NCBI GenBank assembly: GCA_964453645.1
Contig: CAYVRJ010000012.1
Location: 1 to 60,393, forward strand
Length of the DNA stretch: 60,393 nt
Reading direction: 5' to 3'
Source: CAYVRJ01 sp964453645
GTDB lineage: Bacteria; Bacillota; Clostridia; Christensenellales; JAWKQI01
The position numbers and the translations under genes were made by a program. The notes beneath the pieces are model-generated. The model saw only the letters and a program-made list of their open reading frames with translations, ran no database searches and was not told the DNA's origin. Positions 33,113-42,638 of the stretch are shown piece after piece. The first letter of the stretch is position 1. Every line of letters starts with the position of its first letter.

Positions 33113-35239
33113 TTGAGCAGTTGGTACAAAGACAAATTGCGCAGAACACTGCTAGACATGCACATCGAAAATTGGAACGATGGGTTTATGGCCGAGTTCT
33201 CGCCGGAAGCGTATTATGAAAGCCTGAAAATCGGCAACATCAATGCCCCCATGATTTATATCCAATCGCACGTGGGGTTGTGTTATTGGCCCACAAAATC
33301 GGGGGAGATGCACAAAGGATTCATTGGCAAAGAGGACAGCATGAAGAGATTGTTCGACCTGTGCCATCAGGGGGGCATGGATGTCATCGCCTACTACAGC
33401 TTGGTGTACAACAACTGGGCGTATGAGAAATACCCCGCTTGGCGTATGAAGACGGTGGAAGGGCTGGGTGCACGGGACACGGGCAAGCGTTACGGCTTTT
33501 GCTGCCCCAACAACCTGGAGTACCGGGAGTTTACAAAAACCCAAATGGCCGAATTTTTCGAATACTTTACATTTGAAGGAATATTCCTGGACATGGTATT
33601 TTGGCCGTTCATCTGTTATTGCGATTCCTGCAAAGCCCGCTGGGTTGAGGAAGTGGGGGGAGAGATGCCTACGGTGGTGGACTGGAAAGATGTTCGCTGG
33701 CAGACCTTTCAGCAAAAGCGTGAGCAATGGCTGGGTGAATTCGCCAACGCCATGACGGCGGAAGTAAAAAAGTTAAACCCAGCGTGCACGGTGGAACACC
33801 AATACCACACGGCCATTAAAATGTGGCGGTTTGGGGTTACCCAAAACATCGCTTTGGCCAGCGATTACGCAGGGGGTGATCTATACGGCGGTATGGCTCA
33901 GCAGACCTTTGCCTGCAAACAATACTATAATTTATCAGAAAATCAACCCTTCGAATATATGACCTCCCGGTGTTATCCAATTCTGTCGGAGCACACAACG
34001 AACAAATCGGACGAACAGTTGGAACTGAGCGTCATGCTCACCTATCTGCACCACGGGGCATCCCTGATCATCGATGCCATCGATCCGGTGGGCACCCACG
34101 ACCCAAGGGTGTACGAACAAATTGGCAAGGTCTATAAAAAAGCCGAGAAGCTGGAACCGTATGTGAAGCGGGGAACCCATGTCTACGACGTGGGGTTGTA
34201 CTTCAACATGGAGGGTAAGATGGACGTGGAGCAGGAACCAGGCGGGGTGGATACTGCCGCAGCATCGCTGGCAACGCCCTACCCCCAGTTTGAAGCAGCT
34301 TTTGGCGCAGCAAACGCCATGCGCAAACACAAGATTCCCTTTAGCATATTAAACAACTGGAAGTTGGAACTGCTAAACAATGCCCGGGTGTTGGTGATTG
34401 CCGATGCACCCAACATGTCCCAAAGGGAGCTTGCTACAATAAAAACCTTTATTCGTGAGGGTGGCAAGGTGTACTTGAGCGGTCACAGCGCCCAGCCCTT
34501 GGTTGAGGAAATGTTCGGAATCAAAATCAAAGGATATACCGATGAAAAAATAACATACATGGCCCCTACACCAGCGGGAGACGACCTGATGCTGGGTTAT
34601 TTCACACAAAAATATCCCATGGCCGTGTTCGATCGGGCAGCGAAAGCCGAGGGTCAGGCGGAGGGCACCGTTTTGGCAACGGTTACACTTCCCTATACCC
34701 AACCAAATCCGGTTACCATCTGGGTGGATATCGACAGCAAGATAGGTGCACCCAGATTTGGAAAAGAGGACAAGCGCTATCCATTTGCGTCTATCCACTC
34801 GAATCCTCCTGGAGTGCAGACGCAAATGCCAGCGCTTATTCGCAAACAGTATGGCAAGGGAGAGGTGATTTGGTCGGCCATTGCCTTTGAAAAGTCCGAT
34901 CGCATGCAGCACAGCGATATTTTTGCCAACATAATCAAGGATTTGGCGGACAACAAACTGATGTTTGCCTCCGATGCCCCCGAGTGCGTGGAACTCATTT
35001 TATTTGAAGACAAAGAAAAGGGGCAGAAGCTGCTGGGAGTGGCAAATGTGCAGGAGAGCTTCCGGTTTATCCCCATCGGCAAGTTTACTATTTCGGTGCA
35101 ACTGAAGAGCAAACCTCGGCGCATCGCCCACTTGCCCGACGAACAGGAAATAACCTTTGAATACAAAGACGGTTACGCCACCTTCTCGGTGGACGGACTG
35201 CATGTGGCAGAAATGTTCCTAATTCAGGAAGAAATATAA
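33113..35239 (+). CDS. Putative glycoside hydrolase (GHL6-like domain plus beta-galactosidase trimerisation-like domain)
   Basis: The protein has 708 residues. The N-terminal ~330 residues look like the TIM-barrel GHL6/GH-like domain: MIYIQSHVGLCYWPTKSGEMHKGF, YGFCCPNNLEYREF, GIFLDMVFWPFICYCDSCKARW (candidate acid region), then TVEHQYHTAIKMWRFG. The middle (about 360-480) resembles the glutamine-amidotransferase-like trimerisation domain of beta-galactosidases (RVLVIADAPNMSQRELATIKTFIREGGKVYLSG). No signal peptide, so cytoplasmic. It starts with TTG at 33113 after GGAGG (33099-33103). It is the first gene of an operon with an ABC sugar importer, so its substrate is probably an imported glycoside. 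The sugar is not known. Confidence 0.7.
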   Translation: MSSWYKDKLRRTLLDMHIENWNDGFMAEFSPEAYYESLKIGNINAPMIYIQSHVGLCYWPTKSGEMHKGFIGKEDSMKRLFDLCHQGGMDVIAYYSLVYNNWAYEKYPAWRMKTVEGLGARDTGKRYGFCCPNNLEYREFTKTQMAEFFEYFTFEGIFLDMVFWPFICYCDSCKARWVEEVGGEMPTVVDWKDVRWQTFQQKREQWLGEFANAMTAEVKKLNPACTVEHQYHTAIKMWRFGVTQNIALASDYAGGDLYGGMAQQTFACKQYYNLSENQPFEYMTSRCYPILSEHTTNKSDEQLELSVMLTYLHHGASLIIDAIDPVGTHDPRVYEQIGKVYKKAEKLEPYVKRGTHVYDVGLYFNMEGKMDVEQEPGGVDTAAASLATPYPQFEAAFGAANAMRKHKIPFSILNNWKLELLNNARVLVIADAPNMSQRELATIKTFIREGGKVYLSGHSAQPLVEEMFGIKIKGYTDEKITYMAPTPAGDDLMLGYFTQKYPMAVFDRAAKAEGQAEGTVLATVTLPYTQPNPVTIWVDIDSKIGAPRFGKEDKRYPFASIHSNPPGVQTQMPALIRKQYGKGEVIWSAIAFEKSDRMQHSDIFANIIKDLADNKLMFASDAPECVELILFEDKEKGQKLLGVANVQESFRFIPIGKFTISVQLKSKPRRIAHLPDEQEITFEYKDGYATFSVDGLHVAEMFLIQEEI

Positions 35240-35263
35240 ACTATGAAAAGAGGAGATGGTTTT

Positions 35264-36466
35264 ATGAACAGTGTAATAGAAAGACTTGCAGAATCGGGAG
35301 AGGGCGTGTATCGTTTGGCTCCTGCGTGGGTGCCCAGATCCTTTTGCCGTCCGGGGCAGCGCATTAAGATTCATCCATCAGACCTGTATGTATACGGGTT
35401 GGAACGGGGGGGGATCGACGAGCGTTGGCTGGCTTCCACCACCCATGCGGAGAACGGCCCTCTTGCGGCTGAGGACGAGGGGCACAGTTATGTGGTCTCT
35501 CAAGATGGAAAAGACCGGGTGTTGTTGCGAGATGTTGTGGATCATTTGAAGGGGGAGATCATTGGGGACGAACTGTGGAAGCGGTTTGGCTGCTGGCCAG
35601 TGTATTCCAAGTTTTTTGACAACGTTGGTCCCTTGCCCCACCACATCCATCACAACGATGAAAAAGCAGCCCTCACCGGGCAGAAGGGCAAGCCGGAGAT
35701 GTATTTCTTCCCTGCCCAAATGAACAACTACGGCGGTGAGTTTGCGTTTACCGCATTTGGACTCAACAGCGATGTCACTGTAGACCAAGTGAAGGAAGCC
35801 CTTAAAAACTTCCACAAGGGGGACAACCAAATCTTAGAGATGAGCAGAATCTTCAAACTGGAAGTGGACACGGGTTGGGATGTACCTCCCGGCGTACTCC
35901 ACGCCCCCGGCAGCCTGTGCACCTATGAGCCCCAGTTTGCTTCGGACGTCTTTGCCATGTACCAGTCGGTGTTGCTGGGGGGGCATTGTGTGCCCGTGGA
36001 ACTGCTGTGGAAGGATACGCCAAAGGAATTGGTGGGCGATTACGATCACTTGATCAGCATCATCGATTGGGAGAAGAATGTAGATCCAGATTTCCACAAA
36101 AATCGTTTTATGCGTCCCATTCCCGTAACAGATATGGAAGAAATGCAAAAGCAAGGGTATGTGGAGGAGTGGATTTGTTATAAGTCGGAGTTGGTCTGTG
36201 CAAAGCGCTTAACCATTCATCCCGGTGCAAGTGTGACAATTTCGGACAGTGCGGCATACGGTTTCATCGTCATTCAGGGACATGGCACGTGCAACAAGTG
36301 GAACATCGAATCCCCCACACTCATTCGGTTCGGACAGCTCACAAACGACGAATTCTTCGTTTCAGAACCTGCCGCCAAAAGAGGTGTGACGTTTACAAAT
36401 CCGTCCAGCGAAGACCCCATCGTCCTGCTCAAACACTTTGCAATCAATCCCGATCTTAAACTATAA
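35264..36466 (+). CDS. Cupin protein resembling class I mannose-6-phosphate isomerase
   Basis: A 400-residue protein with two beta-barrel regions. LPHHIHHNDEKA has the His cluster and Glu typical of cupin metal sites, and VPPGVLHAPGS matches the second His block of PMI-like enzymes. A second cupin-like part spans about 290-390 (HPGASVTISDSAAYGFIVIQGHGTCNKW). The natural start is probably the ATG at 35264, 8 bp after GAGGAG, not the ATG at 35243. PMI-like enzymes interconvert aldose and ketose phosphates. Placed directly after the hydrolase, it may process the released sugar. No isomerase activity can be read from sequence alone. Confidence 0.65.
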   Translation: MNSVIERLAESGEGVYRLAPAWVPRSFCRPGQRIKIHPSDLYVYGLERGGIDERWLASTTHAENGPLAAEDEGHSYVVSQDGKDRVLLRDVVDHLKGEIIGDELWKRFGCWPVYSKFFDNVGPLPHHIHHNDEKAALTGQKGKPEMYFFPAQMNNYGGEFAFTAFGLNSDVTVDQVKEALKNFHKGDNQILEMSRIFKLEVDTGWDVPPGVLHAPGSLCTYEPQFASDVFAMYQSVLLGGHCVPVELLWKDTPKELVGDYDHLISIIDWEKNVDPDFHKNRFMRPIPVTDMEEMQKQGYVEEWICYKSELVCAKRLTIHPGASVTISDSAAYGFIVIQGHGTCNKWNIESPTLIRFGQLTNDEFFVSEPAAKRGVTFTNPSSEDPIVLLKHFAINPDLKL

Positions 36467-36502
36467 AAGGGCTTGACAAAACAGAGTATAGGAGGAAATT
36501 TT

Positions 36503-38005
36503 ATGGAGCAAGAGCAAGTTTTGCGGGTTGAAAATATATGTAAAAATTTCTCGTCCACCAAAGCCTTGAGTGACGTTACCCTAGAGGTGTATCGGGGGCA
36601 GATCAAGGGGTTGGTGGGGGAAAACGGTTCGGGTAAATCAACCCTCACATCCATTATATCCGGCAACTTAAAGCAAGACAGCGGAACAATGTATTTGTTC
36701 GGCAAACCCTATCAGCCCAGCGATAGCTTCGAAGCCTCTTCCAAGGGTATCGTTATGATCGTGCAGGAGCAGGGCACAGTGGGTTCTATCACCGTTGCGG
36801 CGAACTTGTTTGCCGGCAGGGAGCAAATGTTTTGCAAGGGTGGTATTCTCAACCGCAAGAAGTTAAACGCTGCCGCACAGAAACTTTTGGAGAAAGTGGG
36901 GGCAACGCACATCGATGTGCATCAAGTCACCGACAAGCTATCCATTGAGGATCGCAAGCTGGTGGAAATGGCACGTGCCCTGTATATCACCCCCGAGCTG
37001 TTTATTGTGGACGAAACGACAACAGCCCTCTCCCAGCGGGGCAGAGAAATTCTCTATCGGATTATCGATGAACTGCACAAGCAAAACAAAGCGGTGTTGT
37101 TTATCACCCACGACATCAGCGAACTGTTACAAATCTGCAACACGGTGACAGTACTTCGAGACGGAGTATACGTGGACACCCTGAGTAAAGAGCAGATGGA
37201 GGAGAATAAAATCAAGTCCCTCATGGTTGGTCGGGAAGTTGCGGAAGACATTTTCCACAAGAACGAATATCCCCCCTACGAATCCGAGGACGTGGTGTTA
37301 GATATCGACAACGTCTCCTACGGCTTGGTTAAAGACGTGAGTGTGAAGTTAAAGAAAGGCGAGGTGCTGGGAATTGGGGGACTTTCCGACTGCGGTATGC
37401 ACGATCTGGCAAAAATCGCATACGGCTTAATCAAGCCCGAGAGGGGAAAGGTGACGGTGATCTCCACCAAGGATGTGGTGAAATCCCCCAGCGTTGCCAT
37501 ACGCAATAAAATTGGCTTTGTGGCTAAAAACCGGGACACCGAGGCACTGTTGGCTTCGGCCAGCATCAAGGACAACATCGTATTACCCTCCTTGGATATG
37601 CTGAAGAAGGTGTTTTTCATCACTCGGAACAGCGAAAAGAAATTGGCAGTAAAGTGGAGCAAGGCGCTGGAGATTAAGATGCGCAACGTGAACCAAACGT
37701 GCAGCGAGCTGTCGGGGGGGAACAAGCAAAAAGTGGTGTTGGCAAAATGGATGGGCAACGAATCCAATATATTCATCATGGACTGCCCCACCCGGGGGAT
37801 CGACGTGGGGGTGAAGGAAACGGTCTATCGAATGATCAACAAGCTGCGCAGCGAAGGCAAGTCCATCATTATGATCTCCGAGGAACTCCAGGAAGTTTTG
37901 GGCATGAGCGACCGAATCATCATCATGAAAAACGGGGAAGTGACCAAAACCTTTGAAAACACAACAGGGCTGACTGAATCCGAAGTGATTCACTACATGA
38001 TTTGA
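36503..38005 (+). CDS. Sugar ABC importer, twin ATPase (RbsA/XylG type)
   Basis: A 500-residue protein with two ABC domains. In the first: Walker A VGENGSGKSTL, signature-like IEDRKLVEMARAL, VDETTTALS. In the second: a degenerate Walker A (GIGGLSDCGMHDLAKIAYGL), the intact signature LSGGNKQKVVLAKWM and Walker B IFIMDCPTRGIDVG. One live and one dead ATP site is usual for this family. The start is the ATG at 36503 after AGGAGG; an upstream TTG at 36473 would overlap the spacer. It lies between the PMI-like gene and the first permease. Confidence 0.9.
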   Translation: MEQEQVLRVENICKNFSSTKALSDVTLEVYRGQIKGLVGENGSGKSTLTSIISGNLKQDSGTMYLFGKPYQPSDSFEASSKGIVMIVQEQGTVGSITVAANLFAGREQMFCKGGILNRKKLNAAAQKLLEKVGATHIDVHQVTDKLSIEDRKLVEMARALYITPELFIVDETTTALSQRGREILYRIIDELHKQNKAVLFITHDISELLQICNTVTVLRDGVYVDTLSKEQMEENKIKSLMVGREVAEDIFHKNEYPPYESEDVVLDIDNVSYGLVKDVSVKLKKGEVLGIGGLSDCGMHDLAKIAYGLIKPERGKVTVISTKDVVKSPSVAIRNKIGFVAKNRDTEALLASASIKDNIVLPSLDMLKKVFFITRNSEKKLAVKWSKALEIKMRNVNQTCSELSGGNKQKVVLAKWMGNESNIFIMDCPTRGIDVGVKETVYRMINKLRSEGKSIIMISEELQEVLGMSDRIIIMKNGEVTKTFENTTGLTESEVIHYMI

Positions 38006-38024
38006 GAAGGGCAGGTGAACAAAC

Positions 38025-39017
38025 GTGATACAAAATAATACAGTCAATAACAAAGCGATGGTGGACAGCAGCCTGATTAGCGCAAGAAAGGCGGAGACAA
38101 TGCAGGTTTTGCTAAAAAAACTCATGCCCTATCTGGCCTTGATTGGCGTTGTGATGGTGTTTTTCTTCTTAACAGACGGCAAATTACTCACACAGGCAAA
38201 CATGCTGCTCGTCTTTAAGCAATCCTTTTGCGTGCTCATTGCGGCCTGTGCTGCCATCTTTGTGATGGCAACGGGTAATTTAGATTTCTCCATCGGTGCA
38301 AACGTTGGGTTTTCCTGTGCGTGCGCATGTCTGGCGGCATTTTCCAACACGGCCTATGCCCTGCCCATTGCACTGGTGGTGGGTACGATCATGGGAATGA
38401 TCACCGGTTCCCTCCACGTGATCTTTAAAATACCCAGCATTATCGCATGTTTGTGTATGTCCTTCATTTTAACCGCCTCCACCCGGACGCTGGTGGGTGC
38501 CACCAATTTAGTTGCACCGGCATCCATGCTGTTAATCGAAACAATTCCGCTGCTGCTCTGCACCGCCATTGGTTTTGTGTTTGTGTTGTTTATCATCTTT
38601 GAATATACAAAAGTGGGCAAACAGCTCAAAGCCATCGGCATTTCTCCCGAGGCAGCACGGCAGTCGGGAACCAATGTCAATAAAATGAAAATTTTAGCCT
38701 ATGCATTTGTAGGCCTGGCGTGTGGCCTGGCTGGGTACTTCTCCCTGCTGCGCACCGGCTCTGCCTCCCAGTTTGTGGGACAAACCATCACCACCGATGT
38801 GATCATCGCCTGTGTGGTGGGGGGGATGTCGGTTACCGGGGGTGTTACGGCCAGAATCAGCGCCGCTGTGCTGGGCACGTTTATCATCAGCGTCATCAAC
38901 AACGGCATGATTTTAGCGGGCATGGGCGGGGAATTCCCCCAGTTGGTGAAGGGATTCATCTTCATCATCGTGGTGACGGCAACCACCATGCGCAGTTCCA
39001 ATACTATTGTGAAATAA
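38025..39017 (+). CDS. Sugar ABC importer, permease (RbsC type)
   Basis: A 330-residue membrane protein with about ten hydrophobic segments. FVMATGNLDFSIGANVGFSCA, GMITGSLHVIFKIPSIIACLCMSFI, VGKQLKAIGISPEAARQSGTNVNKMKILAYAFVG and CVVGGMSVTGGVTA match RbsC-family permeases. It starts with GTG at 38025. It has a different partner permease at 40351, so the importer probably uses two permeases. It is 19 bp after the ATPase stop. Confidence 0.9.
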   Translation: MIQNNTVNNKAMVDSSLISARKAETMQVLLKKLMPYLALIGVVMVFFFLTDGKLLTQANMLLVFKQSFCVLIAACAAIFVMATGNLDFSIGANVGFSCACACLAAFSNTAYALPIALVVGTIMGMITGSLHVIFKIPSIIACLCMSFILTASTRTLVGATNLVAPASMLLIETIPLLLCTAIGFVFVLFIIFEYTKVGKQLKAIGISPEAARQSGTNVNKMKILAYAFVGLACGLAGYFSLLRTGSASQFVGQTITTDVIIACVVGGMSVTGGVTARISAAVLGTFIISVINNGMILAGMGGEFPQLVKGFIFIIVVTATTMRSSNTIVK

Positions 39018-39053
39018 TTTTAATCTTAAAATAAAAAAAGGAGAAAATGAACA

Positions 39054-40262
39054 ATGTTGAAAAAAATGAAGTACTCATTGGCAATCGTACTGGCAGCCAT
39101 GATGGTGATGTCCTTTGTTGCTTGCCAAGCGCAGCCAGCACAAGCGCCCTCACAACCCGAGCAGAACCAACCGGCGGAAGCAGCAACAGCGCCCGAGGCC
39201 CCGGCAGAGGCACAGGCCCCAGCCGATGGTTTGGTGAAAGACCCGACGATTAAAGTGGGGTTTGCTGTGACAGCAGCGGGCAGCACCCATGAAATGTCCC
39301 TGTTAAAAGTGGTGCGGGAAGCGGCAGAAGGCGTTGGCGGAGAGATGATACTGGACAACAACATGGTATATACCCCCGAAGGGCAGATCGCTTCCGTTGA
39401 AAACCTCATTCAGGCAGGTGCCAACATTATCAGCTTCTGTGCAGTGACAGGAGATGCAACCTTAGCAAAGGTTATGCAAATTTGCGAACAAAATAAGGTT
39501 TACCTTGCGGTTTGGGACACGGAGATCACCGATCCCGACGTAAAAAAGGCAATTGAAGCCAACCCCTACTTTGTGGGTAATACAAACGAAAACCAGATAC
39601 AGGCGGGTTATGACAGCACAAAAGTTTTGGCAGATGCCGGAGCTAAGAACGTTGTCATCGTAAAACTCAACGACGGTATGGCAGCTCTGGATCAAAGGGA
39701 AGAGGGCGTGCGCAAGGCAGCAGATGAGTTTGGCATGAAAGTGGTTTATAAAATCATCAACCCCGAAGATCCCGCAAAGGCCATGCAAGATGTGCTCACC
39801 GCCAATCCCGAAGTGGACAGCGTGGAAATTCTGGGCGTATCCCGCAGATATGCAACACCCATCGTGAACACCATTCAGAATTCGGGTAAAAACATCATCG
39901 TGGGTTGCCACGACTTCACCGATGAAATGGCAGGACTGTTGGATTCCGGCATAGTCAAAGTGTTCCACGGAGGCCACGCACCCACAGCCTATTTTGCAAC
40001 CATGATGGCGATCAACAAGTATATGGGCACTCCTCTGGGCGATGGCCCCACCAAGATCACCATTCCCTACTTAATCATTAAGGACAGTGCACAAGTTGAA
40101 GATTATTTCGACTACGTTGCGGCGAAAGATCTGCCCCTGTTCAGCGTGGAAGAGACACAAAATCTGCTAAAAAAGGCAAATCCCAACTTAACATTGGCAG
40201 ATATGCAGGCGTTTTGCGATCTGTACTCTCTGGATTGGGTAAAAGCTAAAAATACCAAATAA
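39054..40262 (+). CDS. Sugar-binding lipoprotein of the ABC importer (periplasmic binding protein, LacI/RbsB fold)
   Basis: A 402-residue protein. The signal peptide has a lipobox (MSFVACQAQ, Cys about 24), followed by a Gln/Ala/Pro linker (25-60) and the type I binding fold: KVGFAVTAAGSTHEMSLLKVV, AGANIISFCAVTGDATLAKVMQIC, YFVGNTNENQIQAGYDSTKVL, then SVEILGVSRRYATPIVNTIQNSGKNIIVGCHDFTDEM. It is longer than RbsB and ends in extra helical residues (about 350-402). It gives the importer its substrate choice and its position between the two permeases fits. Confidence 0.88.
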   Translation: MLKKMKYSLAIVLAAMMVMSFVACQAQPAQAPSQPEQNQPAEAATAPEAPAEAQAPADGLVKDPTIKVGFAVTAAGSTHEMSLLKVVREAAEGVGGEMILDNNMVYTPEGQIASVENLIQAGANIISFCAVTGDATLAKVMQICEQNKVYLAVWDTEITDPDVKKAIEANPYFVGNTNENQIQAGYDSTKVLADAGAKNVVIVKLNDGMAALDQREEGVRKAADEFGMKVVYKIINPEDPAKAMQDVLTANPEVDSVEILGVSRRYATPIVNTIQNSGKNIIVGCHDFTDEMAGLLDSGIVKVFHGGHAPTAYFATMMAINKYMGTPLGDGPTKITIPYLIIKDSAQVEDYFDYVAAKDLPLFSVEETQNLLKKANPNLTLADMQAFCDLYSLDWVKAKNTK

Positions 40263-40350
40263 TAGTTATATGGAGGGGATACGGAGCATTGTAACATGTT
40301 CCGTATCTGCATCCGTTATAAACCGTTGTTAATTTATGTGGAGGTGCAAT

Positions 40351-41349
40351 ATGAACAGCAAAACGGGCGGAAACGCCGTTACTATTTTAAAGCGAATTGG
40401 ATTTACTGTGTTGCTTCCGGTGGTTCTGTATTTAATCCTATGTGTGTTGCGTCCGCAAACATTTCTAAACGGCTCCACACTGATTATGATGTTTACACAA
40501 ACAATTCCAAGTATATTAATCGGATGGTCGCTGTTGTTCGGGTTGTCCGTTGGGTTATTCGATTTCAGCGTTGGCTCGAGAATCATACTCTCGGGTATGG
40601 TGGGCATGTATTTGTCTCAAATATACGGATTGCCAGGGTTTTTAATCGGCTGTTATGTGACAGCACTTTTGCTGGCTCTCATCACTGGCCTTGTGTATTC
40701 CGTGCTCAAAATACCATCCATCATCACCGGATTTGCCGTATTACTCATTTTTGAAGCCATAGCGGCTTTGGTGCGCACGGGGATGCGCAGTTATTTAGAA
40801 CCTGCACACCTGTTTTTGGGTAAAGTGCCCTATATCTACGTTGCCATTGTGGTGTTGTTTATCGTGGTGTTTGTGATCTACAACAACACAAAGTTTGGGT
40901 ATCAAATCAAGGCCATCGGTGGAAACGAGTTGGTGGCAAAAAGTATGGGTATTAACGTGGGAAAATTAAAACTGCTGACATATGTGATTGGCGGCTCCAT
41001 TTTGGGCGCTGCAACCATTGTATACATCAGCTATATGGGTATTGTGAACAACGAAACCAACATGATGAGCATTTCCATGGCCTTCACCCCTATGATGGGC
41101 GTGTTGCTGGGTATGTTGATCAAGAGCTGCAATCCTGTCATCGGCAGTATTGTGGGCGCAATGTCCATCTCCATTGTGAGCACAGGTATGGTGGCCCTTG
41201 GGTTGGAATCATACCTATTAAATGTTGTGATTGGAATTTTTATTGTTTCGTTTATGGCGTTCCAATTAAATTCCGGGAAACTAAAGCAACTGTTCCGCCG
41301 GAGAATGGAGATCGGCACAAAAGAGGGAAGTCTGCAATCGTTCCAATAG
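40351..41349 (+). CDS. Sugar ABC importer, second permease (RbsC type)
   Basis: A 332-residue permease from the ATG at 40351, after GGAGG (40341-40345); the ATG at 40336 overlaps that site. About ten membrane segments: LLFGLSVGLFDFSVGSRIILSGMVG, FLIGCYVTALLLALITGLVYSVLKIPSIITGFAVL, and KFGYQIKAIGGNELVAKSMGINVGKLKLLTYVIGG. It differs from the 38025 permease, giving a two-permease importer. Confidence 0.88.
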   Translation: MNSKTGGNAVTILKRIGFTVLLPVVLYLILCVLRPQTFLNGSTLIMMFTQTIPSILIGWSLLFGLSVGLFDFSVGSRIILSGMVGMYLSQIYGLPGFLIGCYVTALLLALITGLVYSVLKIPSIITGFAVLLIFEAIAALVRTGMRSYLEPAHLFLGKVPYIYVAIVVLFIVVFVIYNNTKFGYQIKAIGGNELVAKSMGINVGKLKLLTYVIGGSILGAATIVYISYMGIVNNETNMMSISMAFTPMMGVLLGMLIKSCNPVIGSIVGAMSISIVSTGMVALGLESYLLNVVIGIFIVSFMAFQLNSGKLKQLFRRRMEIGTKEGSLQSFQ

Positions 41350-41439
41350 GGGCGTTGGTATACTGCGAATATCCGATTAAGATAGTGCGTTGAGTTGATT
41401 GGGTATTTGTATCAATCTATAATTAAAGGATGAAATACT

Positions 41440-42567
41440 ATGAACAGCCGTGAAAGAGTTCGTTTGGCCATCAATCACAAGGAGCCGGACAAAATCCCTG
41501 TGGACTGGGGGATTTTAAACGTGTCGGGCATCCATGAGGTTGCGTATAGAAACCTTTTAAAGTATTTAAACAGAGAAGAAGTAATTAAAATACACGATAT
41601 CGTGCAAGTGCTGGCACTGCCCAGCGAAGACATCCTCTCCATGTTTGAAGTGGACACCAGATATATCATTCCGGGGCCTCAGCCGGGATATGCCCTAGAA
41701 TTCGATGAGGAAGCAAGTTTTGTTAGCCCCTTTGGCACCAAATACAAAAAGACGGGGTTATATTACGAATCCGTTGAATTTCCACTGGGGGACTGTGAGG
41801 CCATGGAAGACTTAAAAAAGTATTCCATGCCCGATCCAAAGGCAAGCGGACGGTTTGTGGGTTTGCGTGAACAAGCTAAAAAATTATACGAAACCACGGA
41901 GTTTGCCCTGTGCGGTTATCCCGTGAGCACCCTTTACTGCTTGGCGTGGTCCTTGCGGGGTTATGAAAATTTTATGCTGGACACCGCCGCCGACCCGGAG
42001 TTTGCAAATTATATTCTGGACATGGTGCTGGAGTACTACATGGAGTTTATGGACGGTTACTTGAGCGAAGTGGGGGATTACATTGATATTATGTGGTGTG
42101 GAGACGATTGGGGCACCCAAACTGGGCCACTGGTGCGCCCCGAGGAATTTCGAACCAACGTGAAGCCCCGCATAAAAAAGATGATCGACTTTATGAAAAC
42201 CAAGAGTCGTGCTAAGGTGGGGTATCACACCTGCGGTTCCTCCTATTGGTGTATTGGCGATCTAATCGACTGTGGCGTGGACATTTTACAGCCCATTCAG
42301 CAAAATGCCGCAGAAATGGGGGATCTGCACCGGCTCAAGAGAGAGTACGGCAAGGATATTGTCTTTCACGGGGCCATGGACAATCAGGGGAAATTTCATT
42401 TGTCTGCCGACCATGTGGAACGGGATGCCAGATATGTGATGGAAGCCCTGGGGGTGGGCGGGGGATACCTGTTTGCCAGCGGGCACAACATTCAGGCCAA
42501 CTGTCCCCCCGAGAATATTGTGCGGTTGTTTGAAACTTGCAAAAAATATGGGAGCTATTCAAAGTAA
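41440..42567 (+). CDS. UROD/MtaA-family protein (uroporphyrinogen decarboxylase-like)
   Basis: A 375-residue TIM-barrel protein. MNSRERVRLAINHKEPDKIPVDWG is the typical start of UROD-related methyltransferases (MtaA, CmuA, MtbA). GYHTCGSSYWCIGDLIDCGVDILQPIQQNAAEMGD holds a conserved His-x-Cys zinc-type motif seen in the methyltransferase group rather than in true HemE. VFHGAMDNQ and YLFASGHNIQANCPPENI follow. No heme gene is nearby. In carbohydrate operons such genes may act on methylated or related substrates; this is inferred. No corrinoid protein is visible, so methyl transfer to cobalamin is unsupported in this locus. Confidence 0.8.
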   Translation: MNSRERVRLAINHKEPDKIPVDWGILNVSGIHEVAYRNLLKYLNREEVIKIHDIVQVLALPSEDILSMFEVDTRYIIPGPQPGYALEFDEEASFVSPFGTKYKKTGLYYESVEFPLGDCEAMEDLKKYSMPDPKASGRFVGLREQAKKLYETTEFALCGYPVSTLYCLAWSLRGYENFMLDTAADPEFANYILDMVLEYYMEFMDGYLSEVGDYIDIMWCGDDWGTQTGPLVRPEEFRTNVKPRIKKMIDFMKTKSRAKVGYHTCGSSYWCIGDLIDCGVDILQPIQQNAAEMGDLHRLKREYGKDIVFHGAMDNQGKFHLSADHVERDARYVMEALGVGGGYLFASGHNIQANCPPENIVRLFETCKKYGSYSK

Positions 42568-42638
42568 TGAGAAAGTGTTAGAATAAGAACTGATCTGCAA
42601 ATTATTGGAGATTAAATCCAACAAAGGAGAGCCTGAGT